This document shows, one piece after another, positions 42,550 through 54,396 of a DNA stretch of 64,000 nucleotides. Position 1 is the stretch's first letter. Every line of letters begins with the position of its first letter. The notes under the pieces are model-generated. The model was not told the origin of the DNA and searched no databases. It saw only the letters and a program-made list of their open reading frames with translations. The DNA is taken from NCBI RefSeq assembly GCF_052324685.1, contig NC_135212.1, positions 10,574,438 to 10,638,437 of the forward strand. Reading direction: 5' to 3'. Origin of the DNA: Brachyhypopomus gauderio (taxonomy: Eukaryota; Chordata; Actinopteri; Gymnotiformes; Hypopomidae). Made by a program: the position numbers and the translations under genes.

Positions 42550-43960
42550 CAGAGGTGGGGACTCGAGTCACATGACTTGGACTCGAGTCAGACTCGAGTC
42601 ATTAATATTAAGACTTTTGACTTGACTTGAAAAAATATTCAGAGACTTAGACTTGACTTGGACTTTTACACCAATAACTTGGGACTTGAATTGGACTTGA
42701 ACCTGTTTACTTGCAAAGACTTGATTTTTTTTTTTACCCCAAATCTAAATTTTAAAACGCATATTAATATTTATAAAGTGTGCCCCATTAATTTCATTTC
42801 CGTCCTTCTGACGCAGACCAGTCCTCTGCTTTTCCACACTCTGTACGTGTGTGTGTGCGTGAGCTGCAGCACAACCAATCAAATGGGGGGTTGGCGAACG
42901 TAAATTTTTACCGGGTGGGGTGTAAAATGGACACAAATTAAGTATTATATCGCGGTCGATCGATCGCCAGTGGTTGGTGCCAAAGCGAACTAGTAACTCA
43001 TTGAATCATAGATGTGGATCAGAGGTAAATAAAGTAGATTTTTTTCCGGCGTGAGAAATCGGATGTGTGGCGTGAGAGCGTGTGAAGACGGTCAAATGCG
43101 TGTGTCTCACGCTTAATGCGTGAGAGTTGGCAACCCTGGGTTCTGTATCTGAACTCGGGGAAGAGAGCCTCTCTCTGTCACCATCATAATATCCAGTTCT
43201 ATCTCAGCATGGATTGTGTATTTGAAGACATCTACGTCGAGAAAAAAATATATTGACAAAAGTGGAGCGAGTTTTCAGCTATGGGGACATCATTCATCAT
43301 GCACAAATGACATACAGACTTTTGGCCAGCAAATGCAATGCAGAATAGTTTACTGAAATGTCTAAAGTTGCAGATTCCTGTTAATTGTTCAGTTCTTATA
43401 TTTGTTTGTCTTGTGTCACTCACACATGTTCTCCAAGAAACCAGATAAGAGAAGAGAGGGAAAATGCTGTTATGGTTCTTTGTATTGTACTGTGAAAATA
43501 TCAGCACTTTTTATTTGAACATGGAGTTCTACTTATGACTTTTTCACAGAATATTTATTTCTGGTAAATTGTAGTTTAAAGTATGAATATTTTTGCAGCT
43601 AAGTTTAACAAATTGAACTGTGCAATAAAGAGGTGTAATTTTAATTTTTTTTTATACTTCGTGTTTTCAGTTGCACATGTTTTATCAAGATTTGAGGAGA
43701 ATACAGATTTAAAAAAGAACGCATGTCTATTATTTACATTTAAAATATACCTGCAACATTGGTAAAAAAAAAAAAAAAAAAGACTCGAAAGGACTTGAAA
43801 TTCCAAGTTTCAGACTTGGGACTTGACTTGACTGTTGCCTGTCTTGACTCGAGACTTGACTTGACTTGAGTGTCTTTGCTTGAGACTTGACTTGGGACTT
43901 GAGGTATAAAGACTTGGACTTACTTGAGACTTGCAAAACACTGACTTGGTCCCACCTCTG
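42550..43960. mobile_element. hAT-like non-autonomous element with GACTTG-rich ends, copy 1
   Basis: The ends are CAGAGGTGGG and its inverted complement CCCACCTCTG. Perfect 8-base target duplications TATTTTAA flank it at 42542-42549 and 43961-43968. About 240 bases at the left and 190 at the right are packed with GACTTG and GACTCGAGTC motifs, all on the same strand. The core has no transposase; its small frames are not recognisable. It sits inside an older element. Copy 2 at 56338-57359 has the opposite orientation. Confidence 0.9.
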
Positions 43961-44047
43961 TATTTTAATATTTTTATCTTTAATTTCTTTTAACAATTTC
44001 TTTTTGTCTTTTTGTCTTATCTCCTTTTAATGTTTATTTTATTTATA

Positions 44048-44116
44048 CTGTAAAGCACTTTGAGTTGCATGTGTATGAAAGGTGCTATACAAATAAATAT
44101 TATTATTATTATTATT
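44048..44116 (+). repeat. Retroposon 3' tail with (ATT)n
   Basis: The sequence CTGTAAAGCACTTTGAGTTG, then CATGTGTATGAAAGGTGCTA and ACAAATAAAT, ends in ATT repeats. The same tail, nearly identical, is at 54865-54934. It is the form of a LINE or SINE 3' end. Confidence 0.65.
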
Positions 44117-44158
44117 TTAAAAGTAACTACGGTAATTACAAGTTACTTTATTAGTTAC

Positions 44159-45555
44159 TGTAACGATAGGTGCGGGCGGAATGACAAGGCAGGAAGTCCG
44201 ACTGCAAACACCATTGTTACTTTTTATTTTAAGTGAGGTAGCACAGACAGCGCACATATAACAAAAAACACATTAACGTGTGAGCACGGGACACTGCGCG
44301 AACACACATTAAATAGACAAACCACATAATCCCTGAGTGATCGTGAGACGAGCCACAGGTGAGACCAACCACACTCACGAAAATACATAGATGGGCATAA
44401 CAAGATGTAGACAACATGAACACATGTCCTAAGGGGAGGGGTCTGGGGCTGTAGTGTGACAGAGCCCTCCACCAAGGGCACTACCTGTCCTGGGGTGCCA
44501 GCATAGATTGAACGCCCCGGACCCACGCCGATGGGCGGGTCCGGAGCCGCCGGTCATGCGTCCGGGAGAAGTCCGCCCTCGGTGGAGAGTCAGCCACGAA
44601 CAGCCTAGAACACCCTCTTGGTAAGACCAGGGAAAAGACGTTAGACAACACAGGCACATTTACAAAAACACAGACGTGAATAATAATTAACAAAGGCACA
44701 AAAGGGGAAAGGGGATTCGGGAGAAACATAGGGATAAACACAAGCACAGGTACTGGCAGACACGGGAACAGGTTCTTCATTTGCAGGAGGGCTGCCAAGG
44801 GAGAAAACCTTCCCTGGCCCGCTGGCGCTGCAGTGGGCGGTCCTCCTCCTGCCTTTGGGGCGAATCCTCCGTCGCGTGGGGTAGATACCCCTGCAGCTCT
44901 CTCGGCAGGTGCACATCCAGTCTCTCTGGGAGCCATCGGGGGGGGGGGGGGGGGGGGCCACAAGGTACACCTGCTGACGCTCTGTCCTTTCCCTCCGAGG
45001 ACCCAATAGGGGAACCCCACCTAGCCTTGGTGGTCGCTCCACTGTTCTGGTCCCGTGTGCTGGTTCCTCCACTTCCATCCCCTCCTCTGAGCCGCACGAG
45101 CTCCATCTCATTGACTTCTCCGGGGTGTAGCACCGGGAGCAGTCCATGCCGCTCCCCTCGGAGCGGGAAAGAGGAACGCCCTCCGTCGTGACTCTCTTCT
45201 CCTTCACGGTCTCCCTGGAGTACTCAGATAGAGTTGGGCTCAACCCCTCCCCCTCAGTGCATGCGTCATCCCCGGGGGGCTTGCGTCATCCCCGTAGTAC
45301 TCAGTGGGGACTGAGTATACTGACAAAGGGGAGCCCCTACCGACTCCTTCTTGGCCTCCCGTGCGTACCGCAGCAGGGCTGCACATACTGGGTCCTGCTG
45401 TAACTCCGCGATTGTTGCGGAGAGGAGCCACAGGTGAGACCAATGAACACACTCAGACACAACCACACTCACGGAAATACATAGACGGGCATAACCAGAC
45501 GTAGACAACATGAACACACACCCTAAGGGGAGGGGTCCGGGGCTGTAGCGTGACA
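44159..45555 (-). mobile_element. Candidate LTR retroelement without pol (LTR-like repeats)
   Basis: On the minus strand a 303-base unit (44461 down to 44159) starts TGTCACACTACAG and ends CGTTACA. It holds a TATA-like TCTATTTAA and an AATAAA near its end, as in an LTR. A second copy of its first 130 bases runs from 45555 down to about 45424, and then the sequence diverges. Just before the 303-base unit is a purine-rich GGTGGAGGG, in the place of a polypurine tract. Flanks are GTTAC and GATAC, one mismatch. The 960 bases between encode no protein I recognise, only proline- and arginine-rich frames. A poly-G run lies at 44938-44957. Confidence 0.5.
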
Positions 45556-45698
45556 GATACAGTCAGCAGCAACAACAAAATGACAGTCAGTTTTGCCAAT
45601 ACTCACTTTATTGGAAGTATTGTAGCACCACATTAGTTATTGGTGAATTAGGTTCAGTAGCCCCAACCCCTCCATCCGCTCTGCTGTTTAGTGTTCTA

Positions 45699-46240
45699 TT
45701 TACATTTACATTTATGGCATTTGGCAGACACCCTTATCCAGAGCGACTTACATTTTTATCTCATTTTTATACAAGTGAGCAATTAAGGGTTAAGGGTTCT
45801 GAGTGGAGTTTCCATGTTCTCCCCGTGTTTGTGTGGGTTTCCTCCGGGATCTCCGGTTTCCTCCCACAGTCCAAAAACATGGAGGTTAGGTAAATTGGCA
45901 GTCCCAGACAAATTCTCCCTAAGTCTGTGTCTCTCCCTGAGTGTGTGTCTGTGTCTCTCTCTGTTCAATAAAAACAAGTTGTTGTCTGAGTGTGTGTGCT
46001 TGTGTGCCCAGTGGTGGATGGTGCTCTGCCACTAGGGTCTGTCCTCTCTCCCCTTCCTGCACCCCATTCAGTCCCCCAAGGGGCTGTGGATCCCGGTAGA
46101 GAGTACGCTGTGCGCAATTGGCTGCCGCTTCTCGCCGGTGTGTGATTGGTTGTCTGTAACGTAGCTGTGTTAACAATTGTAAAGCACCTTGGGTATCTAG
46201 ATAAGGCGCTATATAAATTGAAACATTCATTCATTCATTC
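45699..46240 (+). repeat. Composite dispersed repeat, SINE-like
   Basis: It begins with a widespread fish repeat core (ATTTATGGCATTTGGCAGAC then CCTTATCCAGAGCGACTTAC), continues with GGTTTCCTCCGGGATCTCCGG and the following TTTCCTCCCACAGTCC, another very common fish repeat segment, and ends with TTAACAATTGTAAAGCACCT and GGCGCTATATAAATTGAAAC followed by ATTC repeats. The last 100 bases are shared with 63872-63968. No coding capacity. Confidence 0.7.
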
Positions 46241-48222
46241 AGGGGTAGTTCATGCTAACACCTTAGCTGAGTAGATGCTTTTGTCGCACTCATCATGTTG
46301 TATAACTACTGGTGTGACTGGTCACGTCTGTGGTTTCTGTTGGAACATCTCACTTTGGTCTTGTTTTTTTCCATGTGGTGAAGGTGCAAAAGTGGAAGTC
46401 TCGAAAGCAGAATGAGATCTTGCTGTTCACAGTATCTGCTAGTTTAGTTTCATGCGAAATGAAGATGAAAAGTTGCTGGTGTATGCATGCTTACACACGC
46501 CAGTCGTGTTTGAAATATTTATTGAAATGTGGCTTTTTCAGAGCAAGACCAGACATCGTGATTCCTAATCAATAAAAACGAATGCTGCGGTTACCATGGC
46601 AGCAAATTGACGCCACCTTTTTTCGCTCTCGGCTCCAAATTCAAACATAACTTTCCTAAAAACTAGAAAGGAAATACAAACGAGATGACAGAACATAACC
46701 TCATATTCTAGTTTGCATTTAAGTTTCATATATGTAATATAAGGCAATATAATATAAAGGTCAAAATACATCCTGAATCCATAGCTATACGTTTGAGTTG
46801 CCAAAACACAGATTGCCAACACATCAGAATTTTCCCTGCTTTATAAAAGTCCTGTGATGTGTAGCTTTTTTCCAAGAGCAACTTAGACACTGGCAAATAG
46901 CTAAACAACTACAACATAATACAATCAATGTAGTAATGGAGTGCTAGTCATAATATAATGATAGAAAAGGGGGATTTGCAGATTGTTTATAGCATGGGAG
47001 TCCTGTCTTAGTAACTCAGTGCTTAATATGAAACCTACTAACGCTACTACAAGGAAGTCAACACAGCTTCTGACCTCTGGCCAATAAATGTTATTTCGCT
47101 TTTTTTATATCTAGATATGTTTGAACTGCAGGAGTTTCAATTTCAAGAATCAAGTTTTAACTAAGAATAATAGTAATAACAGAGTAATGATGTACACAAT
47201 GCAAGTTTGTTATATTTATTTGCAGAATTGTCACACAAACATTTGTGGCATTCAGAAAATAAATAGGGCAAGTACATATATTTGTGTTTGGAATTATAGG
47301 AGTCTTAAGGCTTCTTGGAGCAAATTAATAACCTATTAATTATTGGTTTAATTCTAATAATTATGTATCAATAGGTATAGTATCTATCTTATGTTTGTGA
47401 TGTTGAGATAATTTCAAAAACCCCCTCATGAAGTTGTGTAGCAACTGAAGTCCAACACACCTCTTTACTGATAAGTAAATAATAATAATTTAAATATTAA
47501 ATATGTATAAAACTGTGAGTATACAACTTAATATATTTGGGTTTACATTATGTTCATTTGTTTAATATTCATTGATCATCTGATGGTCTTTTCAGCCATT
47601 TTCCAAGATAAGGTTGGGGTCAGGGGTCACGGGTCTGGGTTAAGGTTAAGGTTAGGGTTAGGTTTAACATAACTAATTAAACAGCACACTGTAAAAAGCT
47701 TAAAATGTGCCCCCAGTTGGTTTGGTAAGCGTCAAGTGAAAGTAACACAGTGAGCTCTTTAGTGAAATGTATTTCAGTAAAACCAGAGGTTTCTGGGCAG
47801 GCCTGTGGGAAGAGTTTTAACACAAATTGCACATGCCGGACTGCGTGATATCTGGAGGCAGGAGGGTTGAGAAAGAAGCGGAAGTGGAGAGTGGAAAAAT
47901 GCAGCAACTCTCACTTCCCCTTTTCTTCTTGATGAAGCAGACAAAATATCGCAAGGTTCACACTGTGAAACGTCATGAAACAATTCCATATTCCGACCTT
48001 TCGCACGTTGCAAGCACACAAAGAGACTTTTTGTACACTAAATTAAGCACTGAATTAAGTGCTAGTTTGAACCAGTAACACACATGTGTTATTGGTGCTG
48101 TAAAGTTATCCAGTTACCTCCTCCACCCATGTAGAAGTCACTCTTTCCATTGTGTCCATTGGTTTCCATGTGGAGGTGGACGTGGTCTGGGCCCCACACA
48201 GACATGTGCACACGTGGGGCCC
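46241..48222. other. Intergenic stretch without a recognised gene
   Basis: AT-rich sequence and accidental short frames only. A short degenerate telomere-like tract lies at 47634-47667. Confidence 0.55.
47634..47667 (+). repeat. Short degenerate telomere-like tract
   Basis: The sequence GGGTTAAGGTTAAGGTTAGG followed by GTTAGG resembles interrupted TTAGGG repeats. It is only about five units long. Confidence 0.5.
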
Positions 48223-51200
48223 TCACTGACCGTGATGCACATGTGAGTAGACGCACTCTTCTTGGGGACTGGCCTGTGTCCTCAGGTGTGCGGCCCGTGG
48301 GTTGAAGGCCACCTCGCCGTACTGCACCTCGTCCACGATCCTCCGCCGGTCTCGCCCGATGACCTCTGCGTACTCCACGTTCTCCTCTGACGCAGGAGCT
48401 GGACGGGGACATGAGACATGAGACAGCTTATCTCACATTTTCTTTGAATTTCCCCCTCGTGTTTCCTGGGCCTTACTTATCTTACACCATCTTACATGAC
48501 CATTTTACACCACCATCTTACACCATCATGGCTTCAACACTCTCATTCTGGACTTGTAAATGCAGTGCTCAGATACGTAAAATTAAAAGCTGCATCTTGC
48601 ATTCTAATGTTTCCATGACCACATGAACTCAAACCTGGGTCTGATTGAGAGAGACTGAGTAGTCCTCCCTTGGGTCTTTAAATGTAGGGGTACGGGAGTG
48701 ATGTTTCTACTGTCTATTGCGCTGTAATAAAGTTCAATAATATAGTGGCCTCCACTGCCCTGAAGTGCACAGTCTCCTCATACCACATAACACAACAATC
48801 AAACCTAACTGAGAAGAGAAGAAAATATGGCTGCCATTAACGAGAGCTAAAAAAAAACAACTAACTAAGACTTTGGGTCAAGGAAGCTAATAAAATCTTT
48901 TTGTCAGTTTATTTGTTTACTTAAATCAACAATAATGCCTTACTCAATGCTACAGCTGCTTTACAGTACAAATCATACAACTTATCCATTCAGTAACACA
49001 CACCTGAAACAAGCCTTTAAGAACAAACCTATTTCAGGTGCACTAGGAGAGAGAGAGAAAATGTTTGAATGTGTGGTTGTTTGAGAGTCTTGAGGTCAGG
49101 ATTATGAAACTGTTTCAGTCCTCTACTAAAACCACTGTGTGAGTGAAGCTTACTTGTTCTGCTTTTGCTGCTGGTCCTGTTGTTGGATATATGGGTGACT
49201 TTAGCGTACACTAATTCCTCACCGTTCTGAGAAGAACCTGCCAATGAGTTAGAGAAATGCACCTATCAGGAAGCAGGAAGTAAAACATCATATTGACCAA
49301 AGACAGCATTGTGATACAAATCTCTAGCTGTCTAGCTTTCTGCGGTATTTATTACATTTGCAAAATGTTCTTGTACTGTACAAAGGTACAATGAATTTCC
49401 CATTAAACTTTCTGGAACAATCAAATTGTATTAATCCTGTTTAACATCTGTTTATGACAGGACATAGGACAAAACAGGACAGGACTCAGGACAGGAACTG
49501 ACTTGTTTTCTTTCTGTAGTCTTGTTTCTTCTTGTACATAAGACACACTATGATGGACAGAATAACGAGGAGGACTGAGATAGTGCTGAGTGTGATCAGA
49601 GTAAGATCTACAGGATGAAGACAAGAGAAGACATTAAATTTTGTAGGCACAGCTGACATTATGGCATATAGATAATATTTAAAATATCTACAACAGTAAC
49701 AACAACAGTGATGACAGTGGTAATAAAACTAACATGATAATAGCCATTAAATACACAGAATAATAAATATAACATAGTGATGCGGAGCTTAGAATGGACA
49801 TCAAGTAACTAAAAGAAACTGGTTAATTTAGTTTCCTTGAATGATGGATCAGGAGTGATTGAACAAAACATCTCTAGCACTTCAAGAAACATAACATCTA
49901 CTGGATTTAGATCTGTTTTACACTACTCACTTACTCAGGGGTGTTAATAGGGAAAGAGAGCTTGATGTGTAATTCTGAATGGGGGTGAGGGGTTTTTTAT
50001 CAGTTAGACTTGTACCATGGCCAGATGACGTCACATTCACTGCTTTTGTGGGAGCTGCAGTTGAAGTTCCTGGAATTGCACATCAGTGGAGTATCACTAG
50101 AATTCACTCCTCAATATGTCCATTAATAAATCAACATGATCTGAAGATCCACCACCCTACAGAATATATGAACATCTCACAACTAACACCTAAAGCACTA
50201 ATTCCAACATTGGAGAATAATTTAAGTAGTAATTTCTTGGTGGTAGAAGTGCCCAGCAGGGTTGGGTAATCAACACTGCTCCTATAGATCTACTGCCCTG
50301 CACAGTGTAGCTCCAACCCCAACAGATCCTGATCCTGTTAATCAGGCATTAGAGTCAGGTGTGTTGGAATAGTAGATCTCCAAGATGTCAGCAGGGCACT
50401 GTTCTTATTCTCTGTTTCAGAGAGCAAGACATTTTACAGTATAACATAACGACAGTGTGGAGGTGTGGTCTCTTTTCAGATATTTATTTATGTAACTGAG
50501 TTTCTCTTTGGACAGTTTGAGTAAAAACATTATTACTGCTGCATCATAATTGTTGTTATTGTCTTTAATATGATCATATCAAAACCTTAAGAAAGTGATA
50601 TGTACCAGGACACTGGTGCAGCTCAACAGAACTTTGTCCATGGCTGATGTGATTCTGTACATGACAGGTGACATTTCCAACTTGCTCTTTCTCCAGCAGG
50701 AGAGTCTTGTTCCCATCATCCAATTGGTGTGTGATTCTGTTTCCACTGAGAGTCCAGTTGAAGTGGAGCTGGTCTCCCTCAGAGGAACAGGACACTGTCT
50801 TCTTACTGGACAAGCAGCTATAACTCACTTTCACTGAGGACACTACAGCTAGAGATTAAAGATAGTAGAATTTAATGGCAATTTAGGAGATATTTTCCAA
50901 CAGAAATATTGATAATGCTTTACAATGACACCTTAAGCTTTAAGTATGTATTCCTCACAAAAAATACTATTTTACAGTAAAATTGGAATACCATTATATA
51001 TGTTATCTCTAATATATCTTATTAAATAAAAATTCATAAAAAATTACCATTACTGTAACAGTGAAATATAAACAGGCTACACCTGTTTATGGTCTACTCA
51101 ATACTTTAAAATGTCTACATTACAAAAGTCCTAATGTACCAAATGTCCAAATTGATATTTTCAGGGAATAAGTAAAAGCCTTGGCATGAAGTCTTCAAAT

Positions 51201-51988
51201 AATATCAATAGTACAATCAGTACATTCTCCAAGTGCTTGGGTTCAAGAGGCATTCATTAATATTTCACTTGTAAATCAATGATATATAATGTGTCAGTGT
51301 GTGTTGGTCTATTATGAATGACCTGGTGTTGACTGAGAAGTAGTTGTTAACTACATGCTTTTAAGATTTACACAGTAAATACAATCCAGAATACTTTTTA
51401 TGCATACAGTATACATATGTATTTATATACTCAATAGGTACTCTACTAGATATCTTGATATCTAGATATCTTGACATCATTTTTAAAACAGGGACTTCAT
51501 GAAAGAGTCCACTGGAAACCAATAAAGGATCAAAAATAAACAACAAAAGATGTAGATGGGCCCATTATACAGACAGCATGGTTGGGGACAGTTGGGGACA
51601 TACTGTTAGGAAGTACATTAATCTGTATACATTTTGACAGTTTTATGTTATGTGATATGAGATTATGTAAACCTACCTTCAATGTTCAGATGGAGATCAT
51701 ATTTGCCTTTATCAGTACCATTCACATCAAAGGTGTCTAACCTGTATGTTCCTGAATCCTCCCTCTCTGTACTGGGTATTATAATGGTTCTGTTATCAGC
51801 TATAAACTGCCATCTTGTGTGATTCTGTGAGGGTCTCTTCCTTTTATATTTTAACACTCTGATGTTTCCCTTGTATAAGATTATGTCATCCCCATCATCC
51901 AACTCCAGGTGAAGTTCCTGTCCCAGAGCCCCATAACACGTAACATTCTGATTAACTCTGCAGACAGCAGGACCCACAGACATCACAC
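48223..51988 (-). CDS. CD2/SLAM-like immunoglobulin receptor with four cytoplasmic tyrosine motifs (signal exon not found)
   Basis: Predicted type I leukocyte receptor. Exons in transcript order: 51677-51988 (V-like Ig domain), 50606-50848 (C2-like Ig domain), 49503-49607 (membrane helix), 49154-49237 and 48223-48398 (tail, stop TGA). All joins are GT-AG in phase 1, the usual phase for Ig exons. The V-like domain ends with EDSGTYRLDTFDVNG. The C2-like domain has cysteines at both ends plus an inner pair (VSCSS, NVTCHVQN) as in SLAM-family domains. The helix is LITLSTISVLLVILSIIVCL, followed by MYKKK. The tail holds LVYAKV, VEYAEV, VQYGEV and CVYSHV. N-glycosylation sites NVT and NRT are present. 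The exon encoding the signal peptide is not identified; the frame just upstream of 51988 lacks a usable ATG. Family assignment is by architecture; no orthologue is claimed. Confidence 0.8.
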
Positions 51989-53362
51989 CTGCACATGAAC
52001 AGCAAGAACATCCCGTCATTAACAGCAACACAAACCAATCATGGAGGATGTCCCAGTGCAGTTGATGACAGTTTTCTACTGAGTGTTTTCCACTGCCCCG
52101 TGTCACTGCACTGGCTGCAGCTTGTACAGATGGTGCTGGACTTCACGTGTCTCAGAGTCGTGGGTTCTTATAAACAACATTTAATTATGTTATCCAACAC
52201 ATGTGTCCTGTTTCAGCGCCCTGAGTTAGATCACATAGAGTTCAGTACTGTTATTGCTTTCTTCACCACCAAACTGTAGTGATGAGTGTTACCATCCACA
52301 AAACATCTAGTAGTTTATCGTGTAATGGATCACTTATATGAATCTGCAGCAATTTGTACAAATTGATGTTTTGTTCATGTTTTTTTAATCCTTGGTATGA
52401 ATTCTATTTTGTGTATAAAATGTTTCTTGCAGTAAGCTCTTCTGAAATGTAGAATTTGCTCATGAAGCTTCCAGCACGTCACTGTGGTCATAGTGCTGAA
52501 AGTCCACGTGTCTCAGAAAACAATATGGTAATTGGTCTATCATTGAGGACAAGATCTTTTTAGTATTCACAACACAAAGGTATAACTCTCATATCTTGTA
52601 GCACAGGATGCAGTCTGGCAGATAGATAGGCACTGTTATACAGAGCCAAAGCCAAGCAGCAGACAAACTGCTTTAGTGATGATCTGTCATGTGTCTGGAG
52701 AAGCTACATGGTTCCACTCTACTGAGACTATATCTGTCCCATTAACCAAATCCCAATCCTTTGAAATTCTCTCACAATATATGCTAATTCATTCAAATAC
52801 AAATAAGAATTCTTTGCAGTCATCCTCAGTAATTCCTATTTACAGGGCACCAGCACCTTACTCTGAATTATTCTTAAGGATTTAAATTTCAAGTTAAAAA
52901 ATTCTAATTGTGTAATCCCTGCATGCAGTAGTAGTAGTAGCAGTCTACGCACTCACTCTAACATAAAGGAGGAAGTAATCCCCCCACCAATGATTCTTCT
53001 TTATATTATGAAACATTTATTTCACTGACACCAATTCACCTGAATTATTCTTAGTGATAAAACTGACTTTTTGCTCCTTGTAATAAAGTGGTACCACTAT
53101 AAAATCTAGAATAAGTTTGTCATATGGTTCAGTGACACATAATTGTGCTAATAAATTGTCTGTGAGCAGGAATGTAAAGATGTCTGACTAGAAACTGTCG
53201 TGGTTGCCCCCGACTCCTCCCTCGGGCTTGTTTGTGTTTGAATATACGTTAGTTACCTCCGTGTTCACTTGCAGCTATGTGTAGTCATTAGGGTGTGTAT
53301 GTACAGTATGTACGTCTCAATTATTCGTATCACCTGTCCATCGCCATGGTAACATGCATAAA
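51989..53362. other. Upstream flank of the receptor gene; first exon and promoter expected here
   Basis: The receptor's signal-peptide exon should lie here or further right, but no ATG followed by a hydrophobic stretch and a phase-1 donor could be picked with confidence. No other gene is seen. Confidence 0.4.
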
Positions 53363-54396
53363 GATCACTCCACACACACACCAGAGATGGACACACACAC
53401 ACCACACACACCAGAGATGGACACACACACCACACACACCATAGATGGACACACACACCAGAGATGGACACACACACCACACACACACCATAGATGGACA
53501 CACACTCCACACACACTCACACCAGAGATGGTCACACACTCCACACACACTCACACCAGAGATGGTCACCCACTCCACACACACACACACACACCAGAGA
53601 TGGTCACACACCCCACACACACACACCATAGATGGACACACACTCCACACACACTCACACCAGAGATGGTCACACACTCCACACACACACACACACCAGA
53701 GATGGACACACCACACACCAGAGATGGACACACACTCCACACACACTCCACACACACACTCACATCAGAGATGGTCACACACTCCACACACACACTCACA
53801 CCAGAGATGGTCACACACCACACACACACCAGAGATGGACACACCACACACACACACACACACACACACCATAGATGGACACACACTCCACACACTCACA
53901 CCAGAGATGGACACACACTCCACACACTCACACCAGAGATGGACACACACTCCACACACTCACACCAGAGATGGACACACACTCCACACACTCACACCAG
54001 AGATGGACACACCCCACACACACACACACACACACACACCAGAGATGGACACACACCACACACACACACACACACCCACACCAGAGATGGACACACACTC
54101 CACACTCACACCAGAGATGGACGCACACTCCACACACACACACCAGAGATGGTCACACACCCCACACACACACACACACCAGAGATGGACACACACCACA
54201 CACACACACACACACACACCAGAGATGGACATACACTCCACACTCACACCAGAGATGGACACACACTCCACACACTCACACCAGAGATGGACACACACTC
54301 CACATCCACACCAGAGATGGACACACACTCCACACACTCACACCAGAGATGGACACACACTCCACATCCACACCAGAGATGGACACACACTCCACA
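53363..54396. repeat. One-kilobase minisatellite built on CCAGAGATGGACACACA
   Basis: Dozens of units combine CCAGAGATGG (or CCATAGATGG), ACACACACTCCACACACTC and CA runs; unit length varies around 25-50 bases. G-to-T variants (GGTCACACA) are interspersed in clusters. Frames of over 300 codons in two plus-strand frames, and several on the other strand, result from the lack of stop trinucleotides in the repeat and should not be annotated as proteins. It lies about 1.4 kb upstream of the Ig receptor exons. Confidence 0.95.

Noticed and set aside
44481-45243. Minus-strand frames of 179 and 200 codons
   Set aside because: They overlap in three phases within a GC-rich repeat interior, have a poly-G run in the middle, and show no known domain. 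A small gag-like product cannot be fully excluded.
53363-54396. CRISPR-like array
   Set aside because: Units are of variable length with no unique spacers, and the genome is vertebrate.
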